A DNA stretch of 64,000 nucleotides from positions 1 through 64,000 of the forward strand of contig CAVTYQ010000003.1 in assembly GCA_963739005.1 (NCBI GenBank), in the 5' to 3' direction. A program made the position numbers and the translations under genes. The notes below the pieces were generated by a model. It was not told where the DNA came from, did no database searches, and saw nothing but the letters and a program-made list of their open reading frames with translations. Numbering within the stretch: position 1 is the first letter of the stretch; each line of letters opens with the position of its first letter. The DNA comes from DASWJZ01 sp963739005. GTDB lineage: Bacteria; Pseudomonadota; Alphaproteobacteria; Rhizobiales; Afifellaceae. Shown here piece by piece: positions 1-8,753 of the stretch.

Positions 1-289
1 AGACGCTCTACAAGCCCATCGAGATCGAGTTGGACATGGAAAGCCGTCGCGGCCGGATCCAGGTTCCCGGTGTTTCGAGACGAAAGCCGAGCCGATCACC
101 AATCCTGTCACCGGCGCCGAGCACCGCGCGCGGATCAACCTGCCGCACGGTTTCGAGTTCCGTGTGGCTGAGATGGCCAAGGGGACCACGAAGACCAGCG
201 GCGCACTCGAGCTTGCCAAAAACCAGGACACCCACGTCCACATCGTCGAAATTCATCTCTCAAATACGGGCGTCCTTGAGGCGGCCTGA
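1..289 (+). pseudogene. DUF1326 protein, C-terminal remnant with frameshift
   Basis: The first codons in frame 3 read LYKPIEIELDMESRRGRI, and after about position 80 the reading continues in frame 2 as ETKAEPITNPVTGAEHRA and on to a TGA at 287-289. Together they give the typical C-terminus of DUF1326 proteins. One base is missing in the GTTTCGAG stretch near 75-85, so the gene is broken, and its 5' part lies outside the window. DUF1326 has no settled biochemical role; family members sit beside DUF2182 membrane proteins, as here with the next gene and again at 13060-14562. The family call is firm; whether the indel is biological or a sequencing error cannot be told from the sequence. Confidence 0.75.
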
Positions 290-297
290 CGGCCGAC

Positions 298-1106
298 ATG
301 GCGTGGCAGAGCCGAGCCTGGCGGAGTCCCTGCTTCGCCGCGATCGGATCATTCTATTCGGGCTGATCGGCCTGCTTTTCGTCTGGCCGGCCTCTACACC
401 GTGTAGGTGTCGGCATGCGCATGACCGCGCTCGAAATGACCGCGATGCGCGGCATGCGCGACATGCCGGGTCCAAACGCCCCGGGGACTGGTCGCTCGCA
501 TACGCGCTGCTCGTCTTCTTGATGTGGTGGGTGATGATGATCGCGATGATGCTGCCAAGCGTCTCGCCCACCGTGCTCCTCTATGCGGCGCTCCTGCGCC
601 GTGGGTCGCATGCGGACCGCGTGTCGACGATCACGATTGCCTTTCTCGCCGGCTATCTCGCAGCGTGGGCGGGTTTCAGCGCCCTTGCCGCGGCGCTGCA
701 CTGGGCCTTAGAGGCGCTGGGCATCGTTTCGGCGACGATGATGACGCTAACCCAGACCATTCCTGGCGCCATCGTCCTGATTGCTGCGGGTGTGTTTCAA
801 TTCGCACCGTTGAAGCAGGCATGCCTTCGCCACTGCCGATCACCTGTCGAGTTCATTACCCAGCGAAGGCGGGGCGCCACGTCGGCGCGTTCACCATGGG
901 GATCGAACACGGTGTCTATTGCCTCGGCTGTTGCTGGTTCCTGATGGCACTCCTCTTTGTCGGCGGAATCATGGATCTCATTGGATCGTGGGCCTCACAG
1001 CGTTCGTGACCATGAGAAGCTGGTGCCGCATGGGCATCTGCTGAGCAAGATCGCCGGAGCCGGCCTCATGCTCTGGGGAGGCGTGGTTCTCTGGGATGCC
1101 CTTTGA
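298..1106 (+). pseudogene. DUF2182 membrane protein, multiply frameshifted remnant
   Basis: Pieces of a DUF2182 predicted metal-binding membrane protein are spread over three frames: LLRRDRIILFGLIGLLFVW near 340, then MRMTALEMTAMRGMRDMPG near 415, the core FLMWWVMMIAMMLPSVSP near 520, then GIEHGVYCLGCCWFLMALL from about 900, and a C-terminus ending at the TGA at 1104-1106. At least four shifts are needed to join them. The conserved MWWVMM/MMLPS and HG-YCLGCCW motifs match the intact paralogue at 13060-13875 closely enough to identify the family. It follows the DUF1326 remnant by a few bases, so the two were once an operon. Confidence 0.8.
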
Positions 1107-1236
1107 CTGGTTTCTCGACAAGTCCGTCTAGGGTTAGTGGGCTTCCGCCGGCAGGTGGAGCTATCCGTCAAGCTCTCCCGAAAGTTTCCAAGCTTCTGGG
1201 GTTGCGATAGCCGCCACGATTGGCGAGGCTTCGCTA

Positions 1237-2232
1237 ATGGCAGAAGGTGACAACCGAATGCCAGACGATGCGCGCGGCAAGAAAGCGCTCGTGATCGGCG
1301 CGACGGGCGGCGCGGGACATGCGGTTGCCGTGGCGCTCCGCCGGCACGGATGGCGCATCCGCGCCATGCACCGCGACCCCGAGCGAGCGCAGTCCTCCAT
1401 GCGCGACGCCCCCATAGACGAATGGGTAAGGGGTGACGCAATCGGCGAGGCGGACGTGTGTGCCGCGGCTGATGGCGCAAGCCTCATTTTTCACGGTGCC
1501 AATCCGCCCGGCTACAAGCGCTGGCGCGACTCGCGATCCCTATGCTCGCCCACTCGATTGCGGCTGCAAAGGCAAGCGGCGCGCGACTTGTCTTCCCGGG
1601 CAACGTCTACAACTTCGGGCCAGACGCAGGCCGAGTAGTCAATAAGTCAGCGCCGCAGAACCCGATCACACGCAAAGGCGCAGTGCGTGTCGAGATGGAA
1701 CGGATGCTTGCTGATGCAGCCGAAGATGGCGCTCGTTCGATCGTCGCATGCGCGCCGGCGACTTTCTCAGTCCCTCCGGTGGCTCCTGGTTCTGCGCCGT
1801 TGTGGTCAAGCCGGGTGTTCCATTGAAGAAGGTCACGTACCCCGGGACGCCGAATGTGGGGCACGCGTGGGCCTATCTGCCCGACCTCGCCGAAACGATC
1901 GCCCGCCTTTCGGAAAGGGAAAAGGAACTCGATCCCTTTGAAGTCTTTCACTTCGGCGGCTACTGGCTCGATCCTGGCATCGAGATTTGCGAAGCGGTGC
2001 GCCGCGCTGCCGGCAAACCAGACTTGCCGATCCGCGGCTTCCCCTGGATCCTGGTCTATGCCGCGTCGCCCTTCGTAGCCTTCATGCGGGAGTTGATCGA
2101 GATGCGGTACTGTGGCGCAAGCCGCTTCGCCTCGACAACACGAAGCTCGTCAATGTGCTTGGCAGCGAACCAGCGACGCCGATCAACGACGCCCTCGTCG
2201 CGACGCTCCGCAGCATGAAGGCCATGCCCTAG
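1237..2232 (+). pseudogene. NAD-dependent epimerase/dehydratase, frameshifted
   Basis: The N-terminus (ATG at 1237 or 1258) has a Rossmann motif, ALVIGATGGAGHAVAVALRR, typical of extended short-chain dehydrogenases. The frame then changes near 1530 (continuing PMLAHSIAAAKASGARLVF and NVYNFGP), near 1740 (continuing MRAGDFLSP and VTYPGTPNVGHAWAYLPDL), and near 2115 (ending PLRLDNTKLVNVLGSEPATP and a TAG at 2230-2232). Joined, this is one NAD-dependent epimerase-like protein of about 330 residues. With three frameshifts it is unlikely to be functional. No substrate can be assigned. Confidence 0.75.
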
Positions 2233-2410
2233 CGAAGCGGATTGCTATGACGACGCTGGCCGATATTCGACCCGCGGTTATCTCAGCCCAGTTGAGTTCG
2301 AAAGGCAGGCGGCAATAGCTTAACCGTGTCCATCAAGCCAACTCCAGACCGAATGCCGGCTTCTGTGCGCCGAGTTACGCCATCACTGGGTATGTCCCGC
2401 GACTTCCGGA

Positions 2411-2508
2411 GTGGGTCAAAATTCCCCGTCGGGTCGGCAGAAATTGATGTCCGCCTTCCTGTCGAACAGCGACATCACAATCCGATTTCCGACGGCACAA
2501 AGGCGCCA
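2411..2508. repeat. Dispersed ~100-bp repeat, copy A
   Basis: The segment begins GTGGGTCAAAATTCCCCGTC, contains GTCGGCAGAAATTGATGTCC and GCGACATCACAATCCGATTT, and ends AGGCGCCA. TGATGTC and GACATCA form an inverted pair around the centre, so it could fold as a hairpin. It sits in the gap between the convergent epimerase and regulator remnants. Nearly the same sequence occurs at 7480-7502 plus 8754-8833, and a diverged one at 4804-4904. Confidence 0.8.
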
Positions 2509-2540
2509 CGAATGGACTAAAACGGCAGCACGTGCCAAAA

Positions 2541-4086
2541 TTACTCCGGCAGCCCGACCGTTCTAAGCGCTTCACCCATGGAAGTGGCAAGTGCGGGCGC
2601 GCAATCGACGCCGGCGAATTGGCGGCTGTACCGAAAAGTGGGATGCAGTTCCAGGACCTTTGCCGCAGCTGCCTTGGCTTCTTCCAGCCGGCCAAGCTTG
2701 GCGAGCGCCGCAGCCAACTGCACGTAGGTGATGCTAGGGCCGGGTTGGCGTGAATGGACTTGTAGGCGGCATGGGCAGCTTTGTCGTAGCGGCCGAGATG
2801 GAAATGACCCATCGCCTGCGCGTCGAATGCGGCGAAGGCCCAAGGATCGAGTGGGCTGAGACGCATCCCCCGTTCGCTCCACTCGATTGCGCGTTCAGCT
2901 TCGCCGCCCCACGCGAGAATGACGCCGCCGAGAATGTAAGTCAGCGCAGATGACGGACTAATCGCGAGCGCGGCTTCTAACGCGACAAATGCAGCGGCGC
3001 GATCGTGCCCGTCCATGCCGATGGAAAATCCGGCAAGGGTCAGAGCGCGCGGATCGTCACGGCCATGCGCGATGGCCGCCTGTGCGTGGCGGACCGAGGC
3101 CGACCGCTCCTCTTCACGCAGCCCGCTGCGCAGAAAGAGACAATGATGGCACATGGCCGCGTTGGCGTGCGCCAGCGCATAGGTCGGGTCGAGCGCGAGT
3201 GCGCGTCCGAGAAGCACCAGCGCCTTGGTCACTTGCGCCGGCATGCCGGAATCCACGTCCGGCTGCGCCTGCAGGACAAGATCATAGGCATCGAGGCTGT
3301 CGGGCCGCTTGCGCTTCACGCGCTCGACTTCGGCGCGTCGCAGACTTGGCTCGATGGCGCTGACCACGTTAAGGGCGATCTCGTCCTGGAGCGCGAACAC
3401 GTCATCGAGCGGGCGGTCGAAGCGTTCGCTCCACAACTGATGCCCGCTTTCTGCTTCGACCATCTGGGCGGAGATGCGGACCCGGCGGCCGTCCTTGCGG
3501 ACGCTTCCCTGCATCAGATAACGCACGCCCAGTTCGCGACCGACCTGTTTCACGTCGATGGCCACCCCCTTGTAGGTGAAGCTGGAATAGCGCGCGATGA
3601 CGAACAGCCATTTGATGCGGGATAGTCCGGCGATGATGTCCTCGACCATGCCGTCGGCAAAATACTCCTGTTCCGGGTCGCCGCTCAGATTTGTGAACGG
3701 AAGCACCGCGACGGACGGCTTGCCGGGCAGGGCCAGCGGCAGGTCTGTCGGCGCCGCAGCGCGGCGAGCCGCCGTCGCGACCGCCGGGCCGATATAGCGA
3801 TAGCCGCGGCGCGGCAGCGTCTCGATCCAGTCGCGTCGCCGCCGGCTTCGCCAAACACCCGGCGCAAAGCCGCGATCTGGACGGTCAGGTTGCTGTCCTC
3901 GACGGCCAGCCCCGGCCAGGCGGCGTCGAACAGCGCATTCTTGGAAACGGGCCTGCCCGCCCGCTCCAGAAGCAGTCGGAGCAGAGCGACCGCGCGCTGG
4001 CCCAGGACGATCGGCTGGGCGTCTCGAAACAGAATTTCCGCATCCGCGTCGAGTCGGAACGGGCCGAATTCGTAAGCCGTCGCCAT
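2541..4086 (-). pseudogene. Winged-helix / TolB-like / TPR transcriptional regulator, two frameshifts
   Basis: From the ATG at 4086 the frame encodes an OmpR/ToxR-type winged helix (YEFGPFRLDADAEILFRDAQ, later RRVFGEAGGD). A shift near 3840 moves to DWIETLPRRGYRYIGP, then an FlgO/TolB-like domain (VLPFTNLSGDPEQEYFADGM) and TPR repeats, and a second shift near 2740 moves to the last repeats (ITYVQLAAALAKLGRLEEA) with the stop at 2541. The architecture is that of adenylate-cyclase-associated or CadC-like regulators common in Rhizobiales. It diverges from the cupin gene at 4213, so it may once have controlled it. Two indels in one gene suggest decay. Confidence 0.75.
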
Positions 4087-4212
4087 GGGTGGGCCGCCCT
4101 TATTCGGAAACATTTTGCAACTTTTTCGCAGCGATTTCACGACCTGTCGGGGCGGCCGGACATAGATGGGCGGTCTTATGGCGCGATGAAGCGCAAACCG
4201 ACGGAGGATATC

Positions 4213-4674
4213 ATGAGCGCGAAAGCGGTCGTCCGCATGCCCGGTGAGGGCAAGCAGGTTTCGTTGGCCGGAAAGCCCTTGGTGTTCCTTGTGACCGGGC
4301 AGGACACCAAACACACGTCCATGTTCGACTGGACGTTGCCGGCCGGCTTTTCCACCGGCACTCACGTTCACCGCGTCCAGGAAGAAACGTTCTATGTGCT
4401 GGAAGGCGAGTGCGAATGGCATGTGGGCGGCGAACTGGTCCAAGCCAAGCCCGGAACCTATGTGTTCATCCCGCCGGGCGTGCCGCACAACATCGCCAAT
4501 GCCAGCGACAAGCCAGCGCGGATGATCATGACCGTGTCGCCACCGGGTCACGAGCAATATTTCGAAGAGCTGGTGAAACTGGTGACGAAAAGCGGGCCGC
4601 CGGACGCCGCCGCCATCGCGAAATTGCGAGCCCGCTTCGACACTGAGCAAGTGTCGGCGCTAAAAGCCAGCTAG
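4213..4674 (+). CDS. Cupin-domain protein
   Basis: A 153-residue single-domain cupin. Motif 1 is seen as GTHVHRVQEETFYVLEG (the two His and the Glu that bind metal) and motif 2 as PGTYVFIPPGVPHNIAN. The start at 4213 is chosen because GGAGG (4203-4207) precedes it by five bases; an in-frame ATG at 4186 has no such site. It is intact although its neighbours on both sides are frameshifted. It diverges from the broken winged-helix regulator at 2541-4086. Cupins of this size can be dioxygenases, isomerases or ligand sensors, and nothing here narrows that choice. Confidence 0.85.
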   Translation: MSAKAVVRMPGEGKQVSLAGKPLVFLVTGQDTKHTSMFDWTLPAGFSTGTHVHRVQEETFYVLEGECEWHVGGELVQAKPGTYVFIPPGVPHNIANASDKPARMIMTVSPPGHEQYFEELVKLVTKSGPPDAAAIAKLRARFDTEQVSALKAS

Positions 4675-5136
4675 TTTCCCAATCAACGATCGGTCCGTAG
4701 CTTCGAATGGAGAAAAGAAGCGCCGCGGTCCGAGAGGGCTGCCGTTCGAATATCCGCGATGGGTCAAAAAACGAAGTCGGCAGTGGCCACCATCGAGTCC
4801 GATATGGGTCAAGATTCCCCGTCGGGTCGGCAGAAACTGATGTCAGCTTCCTGCCGCCGAACGGCGACATCGCGATCCGATTTCCCGACGGCGCGAAGGC
4901 GCCAACAGCCGACTGGTCAGTCAAGCAGACGACCGCAGCTTTCGCGCGTCGCGTTGACCAGGCAATGAGAAATTCGCGACCGGATTATTTGGCGCGAGCG
5001 GCATACCGCGGCGCGCAGCGCTCTCCCACGGAGTGATGGCTGAGGGTACCAACTGCGCCAAATAGCCACGGCAGTGTTCCGCCATGGCTGTCATTCGCGT
5101 CATCTCGACCCGGCCACTTCTGCGGCCAAGCTCACG
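4675..5136. other. Non-coding stretch with repeat copy B
   Basis: No convincing gene is visible. Positions 4804-4904 hold a diverged copy of the ~100-bp repeat, and a short echo of its first part (GGGTCAAAAAACGAAGTCGG) lies just upstream near 4760. The remainder shows no recognisable feature. Confidence 0.5.
4804..4904. repeat. Dispersed ~100-bp repeat, copy B (diverged)
   Basis: It aligns end to end with copy A: GGGTCAAGATTCCCCGTCGG, a centre with TGATGTCAG and CGGCGACATCGCG, and the end AAGGCGCCA. The differences are spread along the copy, which suggests an older divergence than that between copies A and C. It lies downstream of the cupin gene. Confidence 0.7.
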
Positions 5137-5555
5137 TCACGGGCGGTAGGGACTGCGGCACCGGTGATACATGCCGTCGAAACCGAAATACATATCGGTG
5201 GCCGGATTGTAAGACCGGTAGCGGTTCAGACACCAGTTGACGTGCGTGTTGCCCCTAGCTGTGGCAAGAGCGGCGGCGGTGTCGTCCGCCACCAGGGCTG
5301 ATCGTACCACCAGCCGCCGAAATAAAAAGTGAACCCCGGCCGGCGATGCGAATAGTGTCGCTGATGGTAATATGGATGCTGGCCGTAAAAGCGCGACTGT
5401 CGGCTGGCGACCTCTTGCACGAGGCCCGCCGAGGTCGTGACAGGCGCGCCGATCATCGGCAGAGTCACGGCTGATGCCGCGCCGCTCGCGGTCGCGAGCG
5501 CCCCGCCTGCTACGATGGCGGCCAAACCGAGCATTCTCCATGAGAATTTCGACAT
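5137..5555 (-). pseudogene. BA14K-like secreted protein, frameshifted
   Basis: From ATG 5555 (preceded by GGGAGAGAG) the frame gives an N-terminal signal sequence (MSKFSWRMLGLAAIVAGGAL, then ATASGAASA) and an aromatic-rich middle (FTFYFGGWWYDQPWW). After the C4 run at 5252-5255 the reading must change frame to reach GNTHVNWCLNRYRSYNPATD, then FGFDGMYHRCRSPY, the BA14K signature with its two cysteines, ending at 5137. BA14K-type proteins are small exported proteins of Brucella and relatives with lectin-like activity reported in the founder. The indel falls in a homopolymer, so a base-calling error is a real alternative to a null mutation. Confidence 0.7.
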
Positions 5556-5929
5556 AGCTCTCTCCCATGACGCGAGAGAAATGGCTAGCAGCACGGCGCA
5601 TATCGGGCGTTGACTCAGATCAATAACCGGCGATCGACGCTCGCTTAAAGGTCTCATCAGTGACTCAGGCTGGGGTCGTATGATGGCTCGGCCTTCCACC
5701 AATAGAGCGACGATCGGCGCTATGTGATTTGGCAGTGAGAACCATCTCAAGCCTCCGAGAAATGTCGGGTTTCCACGATTAACACGCCAAATTCGCGCGC
5801 GCCACCGACTGTGACCAATCGTGCCCGGTCACGGCAGCCGTTGCTCGGGGCTGTGATCTGGGTCAACCGACAAAACGGCTCGTCTTGCCACATCGACTTT
5901 GGCGAAGCTGGGTTCAATTCGCTCGGGAT
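5556..5929. other. Intergenic stretch without recognisable feature
   Basis: Both strands were read. The open frames here are short and lack a start with a ribosome site or any family resemblance. No repeat copy, hairpin terminator or tRNA is seen. Confidence 0.4.
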
Positions 5930-6115
5930 CTAGAACAAGGCCGGATATCCGAGCACCGGAAGCACTCGAGCCACGATAGCTCCCAAGCACACCAGGATAA
6001 CGAGCAGCTTCAAGAGCATCGCCAGGCGGGCGTCTGGGCAGAATTTGTTGATGACCCAGAACAAGATCGCACCGACGACGACTATGATCAGAATTCCAAT
6101 TACGAGTGTAATCAT
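5930..6115 (-). CDS. Small inner-membrane protein, Thivi_2564-like
   Basis: A 61-residue peptide with two hydrophobic segments (about residues 3-21, LVIGILIIVVVGAILFWV, and 33-52, MLLKLLVILVCLGAIVARVL) joined by a short polar loop with NKFCPDARL. This pattern fits the Thivi_2564-type small membrane proteins common in alphaproteobacteria; their function is unknown. It is the last of a run of small minus-strand genes including the CsbD gene, so a stress-related role is a reasonable guess. Assignment rests on length and hydropathy, not on an alignment. Confidence 0.65.
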   Translation of the reverse strand: MITLVIGILIIVVVGAILFWVINKFCPDARLAMLLKLLVILVCLGAIVARVLPVLGYPALF

Positions 6116-6187
6116 GACGATCCCCTGTCACAGCGGCGGGACACCCAATCGAAAGTACTCGTTACGATCGCGATCTATTCGGAGGCA

Positions 6188-6358
6188 CTAGGTTTTCATA
6201 ACGACACCGAGGGCGAGGATTGCATAAGCGATTATCGCGACCCAAAAACCATAGAGCGTGACAAACGGAAGCAGTATGACATGCCCGATCAAGGCGAGAC
6301 CTGCAAACACCAGCGAGACTACAAAAATTGCTAGCGAAGGTGCGTATAGATTCATCAT
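6188..6358 (-). CDS. Small two-helix membrane protein
   Basis: A 56-residue protein that is almost entirely hydrophobic: helix 1 about residues 8-27 (SLAIFVVSLVFAGLALIG), helix 2 about 33-52 (TLYGFWVAIIAYAILALG). The start is the ATG at 6358 (a second ATG follows at once), preceded by GGGGAAAACG; the longer upstream frame has no membrane character and is discarded. No family is recognised beyond generic small transmembrane proteins found near CsbD and PRC-barrel genes in Rhizobiales. Confidence 0.6.
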   Translation of the reverse strand: MMNLYAPSLAIFVVSLVFAGLALIGHVILLPFVTLYGFWVAIIAYAILALGVVMKT

Positions 6359-6551
6359 CGTTTTCCCCGTGCAGTTGGTCGTTCCACCGCTTCTGGAACC
6401 AATCAGAACAGGAGAATCCCGTCTGCGCGGACCCCCGCGCGGGGAGACTGCCCGGCGGAAGGCAGCGACGGCCTCGATCGGAGTCAAATTGGCGATCGAG
6501 GAGTGCCTAAGTCCACTAGCCTATCTTACTTAATTCCAGCTTGTCGCAATG

Positions 6552-6731
6552 TCAGGCAGAGCGCGAACGCCTTGCCGGCTTGCGCTTGGCGGGAACTCGT
6601 TTCTTCGGTCGTGTCGCGCCCGCTTTGGTCGCCCGCTTCGCTTTGGCTACTTGCTTCGTGGATGATCGGGCGTGTTTGACATGAATTCGGTCAACGCTGC
6701 GCTTGGGCGCCTCCTCCTGAGTTTTGGTCAC
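6552..6731 (-). CDS. Possible Lys/Arg-rich small protein (histone-H1-like tail)
   Basis: A GTG at 6731, 14 bases after the stop of the preceding gene, opens a 59-codon frame to TGA at 6552. The product is strongly basic: an N-terminal acidic bit (MTKTQEEAPKRS) and then repeated K/A/R/P stretches (KQVAKAKRATKAGATRPKKR, PAKRKPARRSRSA). Such AK/PAK tails resemble bacterial H1-like DNA-binding proteins. There is no strong ribosome site, so expression would rely on coupling to the upstream gene. The compositional bias argues for a real coding sequence, but this is a modest-confidence call. Confidence 0.45.
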   Translation of the reverse strand: MTKTQEEAPKRSVDRIHVKHARSSTKQVAKAKRATKAGATRPKKRVPAKRKPARRSRSA

Positions 6732-6745
6732 AGCCTCTTCATCGA

Positions 6746-6892
6746 CTACTTCGTCTCGACCGAAATACCTCCCTTGCCGACGTTGATGTCTATGCCGCTT
6801 GTCTTCTGTCGCTCCTGGTAGAGCAGGTAGCCGATAACGACGATTGCGACGACCAAAGCGCCGAGCAGGAGATAGAGACCGTTGCGACTCAT
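6746..6892 (-). CDS. Small single-pass membrane protein
   Basis: A 48-residue protein starting at ATG 6892: one transmembrane helix (about residues 6-25, LYLLLGALVVAIVVIGYLLY) and a short C-terminal tail with QERQKTSGIDINVGKGGISV. Similar short proteins with an IDINVGKGGISVE-like tail occur in Rhizobiales and have no assigned role. It is followed after 14 bases by the basic small frame at 6552-6731. The longer upstream extension to 7003 has no membrane or family features and is rejected. Confidence 0.6.
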   Translation of the reverse strand: MSRNGLYLLLGALVVAIVVIGYLLYQERQKTSGIDINVGKGGISVETK

Positions 6893-7025
6893 AGTCTGTT
6901 CGTCCGAGTCGAGCTCATGAAAGCGCGTTCCAACTGGTCCGCTTTCCGTTCCGAGGAAGCGCCGAAAAGCGAACCGCGGACAGGGCTCCCCGTACGGCAC
7001 CAAATGGCCAACTTCCCAAGAACGC

Positions 7026-7202
7026 CTATTTCCCTCTGAGCGTGTCCTTGAGGCCGCCGATGGCGTTCTGAACCTTGCCCTCGACCTTGTCGACCTTGCC
7101 CCGCGATTCCAGCTTGCTATCGCCGACCGCCTTGCCGACGGCCTCCTTGATCTTGCCTTTGACTACCTTCGCTGATCCGGCGATCCGATCCCTGTCGATC
7201 AT
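7026..7202 (-). CDS. CsbD-family stress protein
   Basis: A 58-residue CsbD-like protein from ATG 7202 with GGAGGAAG just upstream. It shows the family pattern of a short Lys/Asp/Gly-rich chain: DRIAGSAKVVKGKIKEAVGK, VGDSKLESRGKVDKVEGKVQ, then NAIGGLKDTL. CsbD proteins are abundant, largely disordered proteins induced by general stress; their molecular role is unknown. It leads the run of small minus-strand genes down to 5930. The table-length frame to 7316 is an extension without family resemblance. Confidence 0.85.
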   Translation of the reverse strand: MIDRDRIAGSAKVVKGKIKEAVGKAVGDSKLESRGKVDKVEGKVQNAIGGLKDTLRGK

Positions 7203-7479
7203 CTTCTTCCTCCGATACCTAGCAAGAGTGCCCTTGACCGCCTTCGCATATCCGACGAGAGCCACCAAAGACCATGATAGGCCGGAATGCGCTGGCTTGT
7301 TTTTGATCTCGATCAATCATGCGTTCTCGCGCGACCCACGCAGCCGACTGACACCTGCGGTGACCCTTCAGGCGTTAAAGCCCTCCGCGTCGCATCGCTG
7401 ACAAGATCGCGTGACGGTCGGCGATGCGCTTGCGATTTTCGAACGGAGGCCCTTCGCATGGATGTGGCTGAGGTCTGTT

Positions 7480-7502
7480 GTGGGTCAAAATTCCCCGTCG
7501 GG
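7480..7502. repeat. Dispersed repeat, copy C, left part (interrupted)
   Basis: GTGGGTCAAAATTCCCCGTC followed by GGG matches the start of copy A exactly, then stops at the insertion sequence. The rest of the copy resumes at 8754. Confidence 0.85.
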
Positions 7503-7530
7503 TGGAGTGGGCCCCTCGGGCCAGACGGGA

Positions 7531-8418
7531 TCAGGCGGCGTCTTTGACCGGCGGCCGAGCGTGCTGCTTCTCATACTGTTGAGGGCTCAGGTAGCCAAGC
7601 GATGAGTGAAGGCGCCTGGCGTTGTACTTCTCGATGAAGGCCGGGAGCTGCTCGGCGACATCGTCGGCGGTCTCGAACTCGAGCGGGTAGACGCCTTCAA
7701 CCTTCAGCGTCTTCATCAGGCTCTCCATCATGGCATTGTCGTACGGATTGCCGCGCCGGCCCATCGAGCCGATGAGCTTCGCCTCGCGAAGGCGGTCGCG
7801 GTACTTCTCGGCGGCATATTGGGACCCGCGGTCGCCGTGGTGAACGCAACCGGGCGGTGGCTGGCGCAGCGCGATCGCCGCGTCGAGCGCCGCCAGCGTC
7901 AGCCGCGCATCGATCCGTCGGCTCATGGCATAGCCGATGATCCGTCTGGACCAGGCGTCCATGATGACGGCGACGTAGACGAAGCCCACTGCCACAGCGA
8001 CGTAGGTGATGTCGGCGACCCAGAGCTGGTCCGGGCCGTCGACAATCATGTCCCTCGTTCTGTTGGGGAAGATCGGCTGGTCATGATCGCTGTCCGTGGT
8101 TGCGACGTAGCGGCGGCGTCTCCGTGCGTTCAGTCCGTGCTCGCGCATCAGCCGCTTCAGCTTCTTGTGGTTCGCCACCCAGCCCTGCTGGCCGAGCGCC
8201 GCCTGCATCCGCCGCCAGCCGTAGGCCTCGAACTCGTCCTTGATGGCGTGCATCACCTCAACGAGCGCGGTGTCATCGACTGCTCGCTTTGGCGCGTCGT
8301 AGTAGGTGGAACGCGCGATCCCCATCAGACGGCATCCTTCCGCGACGGAGAGGCCGCAGGGCCTGCTATCACGGACATGGGCGCGCTTGTCGGTCGTGGT
8401 CTGAGCCGCTGAGCCCCC
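7531..8418 (-). CDS. IS3-family transposase OrfB (DDE integrase), made by frameshift
   Basis: The frame carries an HTH_21-like segment (VMHAIKDEFEAYGWRRM, LKRLMREHGLNARRRRR) and an rve integrase core with the DDE residues visible as WVADITYV, HHGDRGSQYA and NAMMESLMKTLKVE, followed by NARRLHSSLGYLSPQQYE. It has no good start of its own. It lies in the -1 frame relative to orfA, and the join is probably at the A3G5 run (8414-8421), where CTAAAGGGGGC would permit slippage. The coordinates given start at the likely join; the open frame itself extends back to 8553. Confidence 0.9.
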   Translation of the reverse strand, partial: GGSAAQTTTDKRAHVRDSRPCGLSVAEGCRLMGIARSTYYDAPKRAVDDTALVEVMHAIKDEFEAYGWRRMQAALGQQGWVANHKKLKRLMREHGLNARRRRRYVATTDSDHDQPIFPNRTRDMIVDGPDQLWVADITYVAVAVGFVYVAVIMDAWSRRIIGYAMSRRIDARLTLAALDAAIALRQPPPGCVHHGDRGSQYAAEKYRDRLREAKLIGSMGRRGNPYDNAMMESLMKTLKVEGVYPLEFETADDVAEQLPAFIEKYNARRLHSSLGYLSPQQYEKQHARPPVKDAA

Positions 8419-8675
8419 TTTAGAAATTCCAGCTCGAGCGCCTGCTTGCCGACCAGGCGCTCGAGCGCGGCGATGCGAGCCTCGTAGACCTGAATCAGAT
8501 CGGCAGCCTGCGCGTCGTCGTCGAACGCCCCCGCCTCGTACTTGTCGACCCATATCCGGATGAGGTTCCGGGAGACGTCGTGGCGCTTCGCCAGGCCGTG
8601 CAGGGTCTCGCCGGCCAGAAACTCCTGCGCCGCCTGCCGCTTGAACTCAACGCTGTGGGATCGGTGTCTTGCCAT
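8325..8675 (-). CDS. IS3-family transposase OrfA
   Basis: A 116-residue OrfA. It begins MARHRSHSVEFKRQAAQEFL, with an HTH (LHGLAKRHDVSRNLIRIWVD) and a leucine-zipper-like stretch (ARIAALERLVGKQALELEFL) used for transposase multimerisation. The start is ATG 8675; an ATG three codons upstream (8684) is also possible. Its C-terminal part after EFLK is probably replaced by OrfB in the fusion product. Confidence 0.85.
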   Translation of the reverse strand: MARHRSHSVEFKRQAAQEFLAGETLHGLAKRHDVSRNLIRIWVDKYEAGAFDDDAQAADLIQVYEARIAALERLVGKQALELEFLKGAQRLRPRPTSAPMSVIAGPAASPSRKDAV

Positions 8676-8753
8676 GGCTTCCATCCTTCGAAAGCCCGGC
8701 TCACCAGGTCAATTCATTCCGCTCCAATCGTCCACCCCGAGGGGCCCACTCCA

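Larger units (their letters stand above)
7503..8753 (-). mobile_element. Complete IS3-family insertion sequence, 1251 bp
   Basis: Perfect 17-bp terminal inverted repeats are seen: TGGAGTGGGCCCCTCGG at 7503-7519 and its complement at 8737-8753. Both ends are flanked by GGG (7500-7502 and 8754-8756), a 3-bp target duplication. Removing the element and one GGG restores an uninterrupted copy of the ~100-bp repeat, which proves the ends. Inside are two overlapping minus-strand frames, orfA and orfB, arranged for a -1 frameshift as usual in the IS3 family. Both frames are intact, so the element may still be mobile. Confidence 0.95.

Noticed and set aside
1..2232. Programmed frameshifting in the DUF2182 and epimerase genes
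   Set aside because: Several shifts of both signs per gene without slippery heptamers or stimulators are better explained by decay or sequence errors.
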